Shown here piece after piece: positions 7,656 to 15,897 of a stretch of DNA of 64,000 nucleotides. Origin of the DNA: Polaribacter sp. Hel1_85 (lineage in GTDB: Bacteria > Bacteroidota > Bacteroidia > Flavobacteriales > Flavobacteriaceae). Position numbers and translations under genes: made by a program. The notes under the pieces are model-generated. The model searched no databases and was not told where the DNA came from. It saw nothing but the letters and a program-made list of their open reading frames with translations. Position 1 is the first letter of the stretch; each line of letters opens with the position of its first letter. The stretch covers positions 1,245,001-1,309,000 of the forward strand of contig NZ_JPDS01000002.1 of NCBI RefSeq assembly GCF_000766795.1, in the 5' to 3' direction.

Positions 7656-8363
7656 ATGAAACTGAAAGTTTGTGGAATGAAATATGTAGAAAATATCCAG
7701 CAAGTTGCAGAGTTGCAACCTGATTATTTAGGGTTTATTTTCTATGAAAAATCAAAAAGAAATTTTGAGGGTATTATTCCAGAATTTTCTAATTCAATTA
7801 AAAAAACAGGCGTTTTTGTTAATGAATATATTGAGATTGTAATTTCTTTGGTTGAAGAATACAGATTAGATGCAATCCAATTACATGGAGATGAAACTGT
7901 AGCATATATAAAAGAATTAAAATGTCAGTTAGAGAGCAGTCGAGAACTAAAGATTGAAGAAAATAAGCAGATAAAAAAGAAAAAAAATCAACATTATATT
8001 TCTAAAAATGACGTTGAGGTTATTAAAGTTTTCGGAATTAAAGATGAATTTAATTTTGATGTTTTAAAGCCATATTTAGAGGTTGTAGATTATTTCTTAT
8101 TTGATACAAAAGGAAAAGAAAGAGGAGGGAACGGAACAAAATTTGATTGGTCTGTTTTAGAAAAATATCCTTTTGATACACCTTTCTTTTTAAGTGGAGG
8201 AATCGGATTAGAAGATGTTGAAGAAGTCAAGAAAATTATGAAATCTAATTTGCCTATTTATGCTTTAGATGTAAATAGTAAATTTGAAAGTAAACCAGGA
8301 GTTAAGAGAATTGAAGATTTAAAAGAATTTAAAGAATCTGTCATTTCGAGCGAAACAAAGTGA
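7656..8363 (+). CDS. trpF: Phosphoribosylanthranilate isomerase with a repeat-derived insertion
   Basis: TrpF isomerises phosphoribosylanthranilate. The N-terminal KVCGM motif (Cys6), QLHGDE (75-80), LFDTKGKERGGNGTKFDW and LSGGI blocks are present. The protein is 235 residues, about 30 more than usual. The excess is residues 90-119, a Lys/Glu-rich stretch encoded by 7923-8012, whose ends resemble the palindromic repeats nearby. Removing it rejoins YIKELK to VEVIKVFGI, the normal family order. The last residues (ISSETK) and the stop are encoded by another repeat. The insertion sits in a surface position between barrel elements, so activity may be retained. Confidence 0.92.
   Translation: MKLKVCGMKYVENIQQVAELQPDYLGFIFYEKSKRNFEGIIPEFSNSIKKTGVFVNEYIEIVISLVEEYRLDAIQLHGDETVAYIKELKCQLESSRELKIEENKQIKKKKNQHYISKNDVEVIKVFGIKDEFNFDVLKPYLEVVDYFLFDTKGKERGGNGTKFDWSVLEKYPFDTPFFLSGGIGLEDVEEVKKIMKSNLPIYALDVNSKFESKPGVKRIEDLKEFKESVISSETK
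7923..8012. repeat. degenerate palindromic element inserted in frame in trpF
   Basis: The segment is exactly 90 nt and begins on a codon boundary. The left end TGTCAGTTAGAGAGCAGTC matches family E (TGTCTCCTCGAGCGCAGTC) apart from a few bases. The right end ATTTCT..AAAATGAC resembles the AGATTTCTC..CGAAATGAC end of family D. Removing it restores a normal-length TrpF. The right arm is eroded, so the origin is inferred. Confidence 0.6.
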
Positions 8364-8417
8364 AGTCGAGAAATCTATAATAGACATTAGAGATTTCTCC
8401 ATAAAGTCGAAATGACA
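8339..8417. repeat. palindromic repeat, family D, copy 2, spanning the trpF-trpB junction
   Basis: Terminal TGTCATTTCGAG...GTCGAAATGACA and inner GAGAAATCT/AGATTTCTC match copy 1 at 6528-6608. The element contains the last codons and stop of trpF, and its right terminus contains the ATG at 8412 used as the longest trpB start. Confidence 0.85.
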
Positions 8418-9623
8418 ATTGAACGAATATTAGAAAATATGAAATCAAAATTTCAACCAGACAAAAATGGATATTACGGACAATTTGGAGGAGCATTTAT
8501 TCCAGAATTGTTATATCCTAATGTAAAAGAATTAGAAGATAATTATATTCAGATTTTAGAATCTGAAGAATTTCAAGAAGAATACAAATCTTTATTAAAA
8601 GATTATGTAGGTCGTCCAAGTCCTTTGTATTTAGCAGAACGATTGTCAGAAAAATATGGTGCTTTTATTTATTTAAAACGAGAAGATTTAAATCATACTG
8701 GCGCACATAAAGTAAATAATACAATTGGTCAGGTTTTAGTTGCTAAGAAATTAGGGAAAACTAAAATTATTGCAGAAACAGGAGCAGGGCAACATGGAGT
8801 TGCAACTGCTACAGTTTGTGCATTAATGGGCTTAGAATGTACTGTTTTTATGGGAGAAAAAGACATTGAGCGTCAAGCGCCAAATGTTGCTCGTATGAAA
8901 ATGTTAGGAGCAAAAGTTATACCTGCTTTAAGTGGAAGTAAAACCTTAAAAGACGCTACAAATGAAGCCATAAGATATTGGATTCAGAATCCAGAAACTT
9001 TTTATTTAATTGGTTCTGTAGTTGGTCCTCATCCATATCCAGATATGGTTGCACGTTTACAAGCTGTAATTTCTGAAGAAATAAAATGGCAATTAAAAGA
9101 AAAAACAGGAAAAGAAAATCCGGATACAATTATTGCATGTGTTGGTGGAGGATCTAATGCTGCTGGTGCTTTTTACCATTATATGGATGATAAAGAAGTT
9201 GAACTAATTGCTGTAGAAGCAGGAGGTTTAGGTGTTGATTCTGGAGAAAGTGCTGCAACATCTCAATTAGGAGAAGTTGGTATTATTCATGGATCTAAAA
9301 CTATTTTAATGCAAGATGAATATGGGCAAATTGTTGAGCCGTATTCTATTTCTGCAGGTTTAGATTATCCTGGAGTTGGTCCTTTACATGCTTATTTATA
9401 TGATTCTAAAAGAGCTACTTTTTTGAATGCTACAGATAAAGAAGCTTTAACTGCCGCTTATGAGTTAACAAGAATTGAAGGAATAATTCCTGCTTTAGAA
9501 AGTGCTCATGCATTGGCTGTTTTACCAAAAATAAAGTTTAAAAAAGACCAAGTTGTGGTTGTGAATTTATCTGGTAGAGGAGATAAGGATTTAAGTACTT
9601 ATATCAAACATTTAGAAGAGTAG
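8412..9623 (+). CDS. trpB: Tryptophan synthase beta subunit
   Basis: TrpB is a PLP enzyme condensing indole with serine. The PLP lysine lies in HTGAHKVNN, the phosphate-binding loop is GGGSNA, and [10 protein letters not shown] and [12 protein letters not shown] are also present. It is 403 residues from ATG 8412. The first residues (MTIERILEN) come from and just beyond the end of a family D repeat, and an in-frame ATG at 8439 ([11 protein letters not shown]) begins closer to the conserved sequence. Either start gives a full enzyme. It pairs with TrpA, encoded one gene downstream. Confidence 0.95.
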   Translation: MTIERILENMKSKFQPDKNGYYGQFGGAFIPELLYPNVKELEDNYIQILESEEFQEEYKSLLKDYVGRPSPLYLAERLSEKYGAFIYLKREDLNHTGAHKVNNTIGQVLVAKKLGKTKIIAETGAGQHGVATATVCALMGLECTVFMGEKDIERQAPNVARMKMLGAKVIPALSGSKTLKDATNEAIRYWIQNPETFYLIGSVVGPHPYPDMVARLQAVISEEIKWQLKEKTGKENPDTIIACVGGGSNAAGAFYHYMDDKEVELIAVEAGGLGVDSGESAATSQLGEVGIIHGSKTILMQDEYGQIVEPYSISAGLDYPGVGPLHAYLYDSKRATFLNATDKEALTAAYELTRIEGIIPALESAHALAVLPKIKFKKDQVVVVNLSGRGDKDLSTYIKHLEE

Positions 9624-9657
9624 TATCTATGATGAAGTCTTTTTTTTTATTATTCTA

Positions 9658-9993
9658 ATGTTAATTTCCGTAACTGTATCTTCTCAGATTAAAAAAATCG
9701 ATAAGGATTTAAATCTTAAAGTGAGTTATATAAAAGGGAAAGATACAATTCAAGTCAATAAAAAAATAATGATTCTTGTTAATGGCCCTTTTCCTATTGA
9801 TAAGAGTGGTCATCAAGGTGGTAAAAAACAAAATATCTTACAAACTAATAAAAAAGGAGAGTTTAAATTATATGTTTTAAATTCAGGTGAATATGAATTT
9901 ATTTTATTTGGGAAAAACACCTCTAAGAAAGTAAATATCCAAAACTATAAAAATTATGAACTTTTTTTTAATATTGAAACAAAAGAAAAATAA
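9658..9993 (+). CDS. Unknown small secreted protein between trpB and trpA, signal peptide apparently frameshifted
   Basis: This 111-residue ORF lies between trpB and trpA and abuts the trpA ATG. As read it starts MLISVTVSSQIKKI, too short for a complete signal peptide. Upstream, ATGATGAAGTCT at 9629 runs into a nine-T tract (9640-9648) and stops at once. With one more T the two parts join as MMKSFFFIILMLISV...SSQ, a normal signal peptide ending at a typical flavobacterial S-S-Q cleavage. The rest has a beta-rich pattern with IMILVNGP and a KGEFKLYV motif suggesting an Ig-like fold. The family is not recognised. Confidence 0.55.
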   Translation: MLISVTVSSQIKKIDKDLNLKVSYIKGKDTIQVNKKIMILVNGPFPIDKSGHQGGKKQNILQTNKKGEFKLYVLNSGEYEFILFGKNTSKKVNIQNYKNYELFFNIETKEK

Positions 9994-10761
9994 ATGAATT
10001 CAATTCAAGAATTATTTCAGAAAAAAGATGAAAATTTATTGTCTATTTATTTTACTTGTGGATATCCAAATTTGGATGACACCACTAAAGTAATTACTGA
10101 ATTAGAAAAAAGTGGAGTAGACTTTATTGAAGTTGGTTTACCTTATTCTGATCCTTTAGCTGATGGACCAACAATTCAGGATAGTAGTCAGAAAGCATTA
10201 GAAAACGGAATTAACTTAGATTTAATTTTTGATCAATTAAAAGAAGTTAAAGGTTCTAATAAAACGCCTTTAGTTTTAATGGGTTATTTAAATCAGATGT
10301 TAAAATATGGTGAAGATAAATTCTGTCAGAAAATAGTAGATTGTGGTATTGATACAGTTATTCTTCCAGATTTACCTATGATTGAATTTGAAAATCATTA
10401 TAAAGACTTGTTTGAAAAATACGGAATTACAAATGTGTTTTTAATTACTCCTCATACATCAGAAGAAAGAATTAGAAAGATAGATTCTTATTCTAAAGCT
10501 TTTATTTATGTAGTTGCTTCAGCTTCTATTACTGGAGCTAAAGGAGATATTTCTAATAATCAAGTTACATATTTCGAAAGAATAAAAAGCATGAACTTAC
10601 AAAGTAATTTAATAATTGGTTTTGGTATTTCTGATAAACAGACTTTTACAACTGCGTGTAATTATGCAAACGGAACTATTATCGGTTCTGCATTTATTAA
10701 AAACTTAGGTAAAAATGGAATTGATAAAATTGATGATTTTATAAAACCAATAATCTCTTAA
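9994..10761 (+). CDS. trpA: Tryptophan synthase alpha subunit
   Basis: TrpA cleaves indole-3-glycerol phosphate and passes indole to TrpB. It is a 255-residue TIM barrel with catalytic Glu46 in FIEVGLPYSDP and Asp57 in ADGPTIQ. The VASASITGAKG loop and FGISDKQTF are also recognisable. The ATG follows the preceding stop without a gap, implying coupled translation with the small secreted ORF. A strong hairpin follows the stop, closing the operon. Confidence 0.95.
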   Translation: MNSIQELFQKKDENLLSIYFTCGYPNLDDTTKVITELEKSGVDFIEVGLPYSDPLADGPTIQDSSQKALENGINLDLIFDQLKEVKGSNKTPLVLMGYLNQMLKYGEDKFCQKIVDCGIDTVILPDLPMIEFENHYKDLFEKYGITNVFLITPHTSEERIRKIDSYSKAFIYVVASASITGAKGDISNNQVTYFERIKSMNLQSNLIIGFGISDKQTFTTACNYANGTIIGSAFIKNLGKNGIDKIDDFIKPIIS

Positions 10762-10800
10762 AAAAAAAAGCGAAAATTATTAAGTTTCGCTTTTTTTTTT
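10762..10800. terminator. bidirectional terminator after trpA
   Basis: Stem GCGAAA...TTTCGC (10770-10790) is flanked by a run of A on the left and ten T on the right, so it can serve trpA and the convergent gene on the minus strand. The core differs by one base from the hairpin at 11743-11763. Confidence 0.85.
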
Positions 10801-10812
10801 GTCATTATTTTT

Positions 10813-11628
10813 TTAATGTTGTACAACAATCATTTTAGAAGCACTTACATTATTAATGTCTGATAATTTCACTAAATACATTCCACTAGCTAAATTAGAA
10901 GTATTGATAGATAAGTTTGTTTTTTCAATTTTAGAAGTAATTAATTTCTTTCCTAATAAATTGAAAATTTCAATTTTACTTACTTTGTTGCTTAAGTTTT
11001 TTAAATTTAATTGATGATTAGCTGGAATAGGATATAAAGAAATTTGACTTAATTCATTGCTAATAGTAGAAGCTGTAGTTCCTTCTTTATAAAAACCTAA
11101 TTCACTAATGGTGTTCCAAGTACTATCAGATCTTCCATAACATTTTATCATTACATATTTAGCTCCAGAAATAGGATATCTAAAACAAAACTTTATAAGT
11201 TAAATCTCCACTACTTACTAAATAGCCATTGCATCACCATCATTAGGAAAAGCATTTGTAAAATCTCCTGAATCAGTACCCGTTGTAGAAACCCAAATTT
11301 GAAATAAGTATAATTTAGCCACAGATAAGTATTGAATTTCTGCTAATTCGTAAGATCCATTAAGGTTTAGTATTAATGTTTCACCTCTATCTCCTGAGCT
11401 TTCTCCAGCCCAATCAGTATCTCCATCTCCATCAACAAGATGAGCAGCAGCATTATTTTTTCCAGCATCTGCATCTACTTGTTCTGCAAAGAAAGATTCT
11501 ACTGTAACTCCAGAAATAAGGTCGTTACTAGTTGTTGCTGGGTCTTGTGAAAATGTATTTAAAGTCAATATAAATACGAAAGCAGTTAAAATTGCTTTTT
11601 TTTGTTTTGATAAGTTTAGAGTAATCAT
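10813..11628 (-). pseudogene. Discoidin-like secreted protein with T9SS type A sorting domain, two frameshifts
   Basis: The N-terminal part (11218-11628) has a signal peptide (LTLNTFSQ) and an F5/8-type-C-like segment with DGDGDTDWAG. The C-terminal part (10813-11151) continues it with SDSTWNTISELGFY and a T9SS type A sorting domain (SLYPIPANHQLNLK ... GMYLVKL). The two lie in different frames. The sequence between them reads NGYLVSSGDLTYKVLF in the third frame and FRYPISGAKYVMIKCY in the second part's frame. One extra A near 11228 and one fewer T near 11173 would restore a single protein. The function would be carbohydrate or surface binding by an exported protein. Confidence 0.65.
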
Positions 11629-11734
11629 TTTTTCTATAGTTTTAAATTTAAAGTTAATATTTTTGGTTTACCAAAGTGGTTTACCAAATATAATGATTTT
11701 TTTAAACTTTTAAAAACCGATTATTTCATAAAAT

Positions 11735-11770
11735 AAAAAAAAGCGAAACTTATTAAGTTTCGCTTTTTTT
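11735..11770 (-). terminator. terminator of the FKBP gene pair
   Basis: GCGAAACTTA-T-TAAGTTTCGC (11743-11763) is a perfect 10-bp stem flanked by A and T runs. It lies 20 bases beyond the stop of the minus-strand FKBP gene and is nearly identical to the terminator behind trpA. Confidence 0.8.
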
Positions 11771-11790
11771 ATGAGTTATAAACCTGCCTT

Positions 11791-12257
11791 TTAGTTTACG
11801 TTAATTAGTTTTACATCGAAAATTAAAACCTCATATCTTAAAGCAGAATAAGTAGAGTTAGCATAAGCTAGTTTTGATGGGATAATAAAAGTAGCTTCTC
11901 CACCTTCTTTTAGATAAGTCATACCTTCTTTAAACCCTTCAATTAGCATATCCATTTTAAATTCTATTCCTTCAGGTTTAGATTCGTCAAAAGAAATACT
12001 ATCAGTATTATATCCTTTGTAATAAGTAGTTATTGTTGAGTTTTCATTGGGAGTATTTCCAGTTCCTTCTGTTTTAATGATATAATAAAGACCAGTATTA
12101 CTTTTTTGAGGATTCAAATTATTATTAGAAATGTAGTCTTGAATTTCAGTTTCATTTAAAGCATCATAGTCAATAATTTCTTCTTCTATTTTAGGTTCGG
12201 AAGAAGAACATGAAACAAAAAAAATATTGAAACAAAAAGATATAAGTAAGGTTTCAT
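11791..12257 (-). pseudogene. FKBP-type peptidyl-prolyl isomerase lipoprotein, frameshifted in the signal peptide
   Basis: The C-terminal 108 residues form one FKBP domain (NTGLYYIIKTEGTG, FKEGMTYLKEGGEATFIIPS, LIFDVKLINVN). Upstream, ATG 12257 gives MKPYLYLFVSIFF, then the frame is lost in an eight-base A/T homopolymer (12212-12219). One added base restores FVSCSSSEPKIEEE, a standard lipobox, and joins it to EIQDYISNNNLNPQKS. The gene follows its intact two-domain relative at 12271-13101 by 13 bases. This could be real decay, slippage or a sequence error. Confidence 0.65.
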
Positions 12258-12270
12258 TTTTTATCTATAT

Positions 12271-13101
12271 TTAGTTTACACTAATAAGTTTTACATCAAA
12301 AACTAATACAGCCCCTCCAGGAATAGAACCACTTCCATTAATTCCATAACCTAAAGTATAAGGAATTAATAAGATTCCATCTCCACCTTCTTTAAAAAGT
12401 CGAATTCCTTCTGTCCAACCAGATATTACTTGATTTAATCCAAAAGAAATTCCACTTGAGTCACTTTCATCAAAGACTGTTCCGTCTAAAAAATAACCTT
12501 TATAAGCAACAGTTACATTAGAAGTACTTGTAGGTTGTGTACCTGTTCCTTCATTATTAACAACATAATACAAACCAGAATTAGTTCTTGTTGCATTTAA
12601 ATTATTGTCTTCAATATATTTTAAAATTGAAGTTTCATTTTGAGTTTCATAATCAGGATAAGAAGCCTTAAGTTTTATTTCGAAAATTAAAACAGTACCT
12701 CCGGCAATTGTACCAGAACTATTTCCTGTTTCTCCAAAAGCCAATTCATAAGGTATCAATAAAGTTCCGTCTCCACCTTCTTTTAAAAGTTGAACTCCTT
12801 CTCTTAAGCCATCAATAACTATACTTAAATCTAATATAACAGATTCTCTTTCATCATAAATAGTACCATCTAAAAAATAGGCTTTGTAATCAACTTCTAC
12901 AATGTCATTTTCTGTTGGTCTCGTTTCTGTACCTTCATTATTAATTACATAATATAACCCAGAATTAGTTTTTGTAGCGTTTAAGTTGTTCTCTGAAATG
13001 TATTCTAGGATGTCTGCTTCTGTTTCAAAAGTGGGAGAGTCATCACCAGCACAAGAAGTAAAAAGAAATATTGAGAAAAATAAATATAAATATGATTTCA
13101 T
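12271..13101 (-). CDS. Lipoprotein with two tandem FKBP-type peptidyl-prolyl isomerase domains
   Basis: The 276-residue protein begins with a lipoprotein signal (LFTSCAGDD, Cys17). Two homologous units follow, residues ~30-150 and ~155-276, each with an N-terminal helix (ILEYISENNLNATKTNSGLY-like), a YFLDGT..DE strand, an EG..LLKEGGDG.LLIPY block and an AGGT.LIFEIKL end. FKBP domains isomerise X-Pro bonds. In envelope lipoproteins they assist folding. Several canonical FKBP active-site aromatics are replaced, so catalysis is uncertain. It is transcribed with the frameshifted single-domain gene downstream. Confidence 0.85.
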   Translation of the reverse strand: MKSYLYLFFSIFLFTSCAGDDSPTFETEADILEYISENNLNATKTNSGLYYVINNEGTETRPTENDIVEVDYKAYFLDGTIYDERESVILDLSIVIDGLREGVQLLKEGGDGTLLIPYELAFGETGNSSGTIAGGTVLIFEIKLKASYPDYETQNETSILKYIEDNNLNATRTNSGLYYVVNNEGTGTQPTSTSNVTVAYKGYFLDGTVFDESDSSGISFGLNQVISGWTEGIRLFKEGGDGILLIPYTLGYGINGSGSIPGGAVLVFDVKLISVN

Positions 13102-13213
13102 TATTATGATTTTTTTAAATTTAGGCGAATATAAATGAATTATAAATCATTATAAAATTTCAAAATTGAAATTAATCATAAAATTACCTATATTGATACT
13201 CTAAAACAAAAAT

Positions 13214-13447
13214 ATGGAATTACCAAAAAGAGCAGGAAATGCACCTTTACCTGTTGAATTAGAAGAAGGGAAAAACTATGCATGGTGTACTTGTGGGTTA
13301 TCTGAAAACCAACCATTATGTGATGGAAAGCATAGAGGAACAGGAATGAGTCCAAATGTGTTTACTGCAGAAAAAACAGAAATAAAATATTTATGTGCTT
13401 GTAAAGAAACTAAAAACGAACCTTTTTGCGACGGTTCTCATAAATAG
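13214..13447 (+). CDS. Tandem CDGSH iron-sulfur domain protein
   Basis: The 77-residue protein contains two CDGSH (mitoNEET-type) motifs: CTC...PLCDGKH and CAC...PFCDGSH. Each Cys3-His set can bind one [2Fe-2S] cluster, so it is a small soluble redox or cluster-transfer protein with two clusters in one chain. No signal peptide or membrane anchor is seen. It is a single gene, divergent from the FKBP lipoprotein and followed by its own hairpin. Confidence 0.9.
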   Translation: MELPKRAGNAPLPVELEEGKNYAWCTCGLSENQPLCDGKHRGTGMSPNVFTAEKTEIKYLCACKETKNEPFCDGSHK

Positions 13448-13455
13448 AAAAAATG

Positions 13456-13490
13456 TCATTCCTAAGATATTAGGAATGATAATTATTTTT
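13456..13490 (+). terminator. hairpin after the CDGSH gene
   Basis: TCATTCCTAA (13456-13465) pairs with TTAGGAATGA (13470-13479) around GATA, followed by TAATTATTTTT. It probably terminates the CDGSH gene. Its TGTCATTCC-type end also resembles the small palindromic repeats of the trp region. Confidence 0.6.
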
Positions 13491-13643
13491 AAAGAATAAA
13501 TCTTATCTTCTTAAAATATCTTAAGATTAAAATAAGCAACCACAATTAAGCTTTATTTAATTTTTAAAAATTAAGATATATAATCATAATTATCTTTCTC
13601 TTTTATATTTATAAAATTAGTAGACTTCCCTAAAAATACTTCT

Positions 13644-13651
13644 TAAATTTG
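13644..13651 (+). promoter_or_regulatory. -7 promoter element upstream of the FUSC gene
   Basis: TAAATTTG matches the Bacteroidetes TAnnTTTG consensus and lies 16 bases before the ATG at 13668. No clear TTTG partner is seen at the usual distance upstream, so this is a motif-only call. Confidence 0.4.
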
Positions 13652-13667
13652 TAGCTTAATTATAATT

Positions 13668-15884
13668 ATGGTTAAAAATTTAATACGATACTTTAAAAGT
13701 CTACACTTCCTTAAAGCATTTTTAGTTGCTTTAGCAATGGCAATTCCAGTATTAGTTTCAATTTATTTTTTTGATAGTTTTGAAATTGGATTTAGTATTG
13801 CTTTAGGTGCAATTTTTTCTGCTCCATCTGATATCGCAGGTAGCTTAAAGCATAAGTTTTACGGTATTTTGGCTTCTATAATTTTAGTTTTTGTTATTAC
13901 TTTATTAATAGGTTATTTCAGTAATTATCTTTTTGTAATATTCCCTTTGCTAATTAGTTTAGTTTTTTCTATTTCTTATATTTCGGTATTTGGTTTTAGA
14001 GCTTCTTTAGTTTCTTTAGCAGGTTTATTATCTCTAGTTTTAGCTTTTGCTTATCAAAGTACTGAAATTTCTCTTTTTGAACATTCCTTATTTATTGCTT
14101 TAGGAGGTATTTGGTATTTGTTTTTAACAATTCTAACTCAATTAGCATTTCCACAGGTTCAAACGGATTATTTATTTGTAGAATTACTTGAAAAAACTTC
14201 TGAATTTATAAAAATTCGAGGAAAACTTTTGGTTGAAACCAATGATAGAAGTTCATTTTTAGAGCAAAACTTTAAACTCCAAACAGAGTTAAATGAACTA
14301 CATGAAACTATTAGAGAAGTTATTTTAGAAAAAAGATTAAGTTCTGGTTTTAGCAATAGAACAAGACGCCAGCAATTGATTTTTTCTAAAATAATGGAAA
14401 TATATGAACTTGCTATTTCAAATACTGTAGATTATGAAAAAATTGATATTTTATTTAAAGATCATCCTGAGAAAATAGATGAGTTTAAAGTATTAATTTT
14501 TGAAATTTCGAAAAGATTAAATCATATTTCTAAAGTTATTTTAAAAGAAGAAAAACTTATTTTTAATAATAAGTTTAAAGTTATACTTAAAAAAATACAA
14601 AACCATATTGAGATTTATAAGGTAAATACAGACTTATCTGAATCTAGAGAAGGGGTTATACTTTTAATAAATTTTAAAACGTATCAAGAAAAGCAAATAA
14701 GAAACTTAGTTGATATTGCTAGAATATTAAATAAATATTCTAAAAACGATAAAATTAGAGAAATAAAAGATGCACAGCAGTTTATAACGGCTCAAGATTA
14801 CGATTTTAAAAAGCTAAAAGAAAATTTTAGTTTAAAGTCGCCAATTTTTAGGCATTCGTTAAGATTGACAGTTACCATGTTAATTGGGTTTATTATTGGT
14901 TATGCTATAGAGTTGCAACAATCTTATTGGATTTTATTAACGATTGTTGTTATTATGAGGCCTAGTTATAGTTTAACTAAACAGAGGTCTAAGAATAGGG
15001 TATTAGGTACATTAATAGGAGCTGCAGTTGGTGTTGGAATCGTTTTTCTAACACAGAACCCAATAATTTATGGGTTAATAGCGGCATTGTCTTTAGTAAT
15101 TGGGTTTTCTTTAGTAAAACAAAATTATAGAAATGGAGCAGCTTTTATAACGCTATATGTTATTTTTATGTACGCTTTAATTCATCCTGATATTTTAACG
15201 GTTATAGAATTTAGAGTTTTTGATACTTTAATAGGTGCAGCTTTGGCTTATATTGGTAATTATTTCTTTTGGCCTGCTTGGGAGTCAAAAAATATCAAAG
15301 AGTTTTTTATCCATTCTATTGAAGGTTTTTTAGAATTTTTAAAACAAATTGATTTATTATATCACCAAAAAGGTGAAGCATCTACAGAATTAAAGTTGGC
15401 TAGAAAAGAAGCATTTCTTCAGGTTGGAAACTTAAATGCAGCTTATCAAAGATTGGCGCAAGAGCCAAAGTCTAAACAAGAAAATATTGGAATAATTTAT
15501 GAATTGATAACAATCTGTAATACCTATTTATCATCACTTTCATCTTTAGGAATGTTTATAAGAACTAATGAAACAGGTAATGTTCCAGATGAGTTTGAAG
15601 TATTTGTAAAGCACATTGTTTCTAATTTAGAAAAAACGATTGCTACTTTGAATAATAAAGATTTTAAAAATGGTTTAGCAAATGAAAGTCTAGAAATTGC
15701 TACAAAGAATTATGAAGAATATTTTCATAAAATATCAAAACAAAGAGCTAAAGAAATAGAAAATGGGTTACCTGTTACAAATGATATGAGAGTACAATTG
15801 CGTGAAACGCAATTGGTTTTTGAGCAAGTAAGATGGTTGCATAACTTGTCAGTAAACTTAGTCAAAAAAGTTAAAAATATTTAA
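13668..15884 (+). CDS. FUSC / YccS-like inner-membrane protein
   Basis: This 738-residue protein has two membrane blocks of about six helices each (residues ~15-160 and ~395-530), each followed by a long cytoplasmic helical region. That duplicated plan is characteristic of the FUSC/YccS/YhfK family, related to fusaric-acid and aromatic-acid efflux proteins. The second block carries the family-like VVIMRPSYSLTKQRSKNRVLGTLIGA region (written here only as a landmark near residue 430). The substrate is unknown. It stands alone, convergent with the amidohydrolase downstream with 13 bases between the ends. Confidence 0.85.
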   Translation: MVKNLIRYFKSLHFLKAFLVALAMAIPVLVSIYFFDSFEIGFSIALGAIFSAPSDIAGSLKHKFYGILASIILVFVITLLIGYFSNYLFVIFPLLISLVFSISYISVFGFRASLVSLAGLLSLVLAFAYQSTEISLFEHSLFIALGGIWYLFLTILTQLAFPQVQTDYLFVELLEKTSEFIKIRGKLLVETNDRSSFLEQNFKLQTELNELHETIREVILEKRLSSGFSNRTRRQQLIFSKIMEIYELAISNTVDYEKIDILFKDHPEKIDEFKVLIFEISKRLNHISKVILKEEKLIFNNKFKVILKKIQNHIEIYKVNTDLSESREGVILLINFKTYQEKQIRNLVDIARILNKYSKNDKIREIKDAQQFITAQDYDFKKLKENFSLKSPIFRHSLRLTVTMLIGFIIGYAIELQQSYWILLTIVVIMRPSYSLTKQRSKNRVLGTLIGAAVGVGIVFLTQNPIIYGLIAALSLVIGFSLVKQNYRNGAAFITLYVIFMYALIHPDILTVIEFRVFDTLIGAALAYIGNYFFWPAWESKNIKEFFIHSIEGFLEFLKQIDLLYHQKGEASTELKLARKEAFLQVGNLNAAYQRLAQEPKSKQENIGIIYELITICNTYLSSLSSLGMFIRTNETGNVPDEFEVFVKHIVSNLEKTIATLNNKDFKNGLANESLEIATKNYEEYFHKISKQRAKEIENGLPVTNDMRVQLRETQLVFEQVRWLHNLSVNLVKKVKNI

Positions 15885-15897
15885 GATTTGTTATCAA

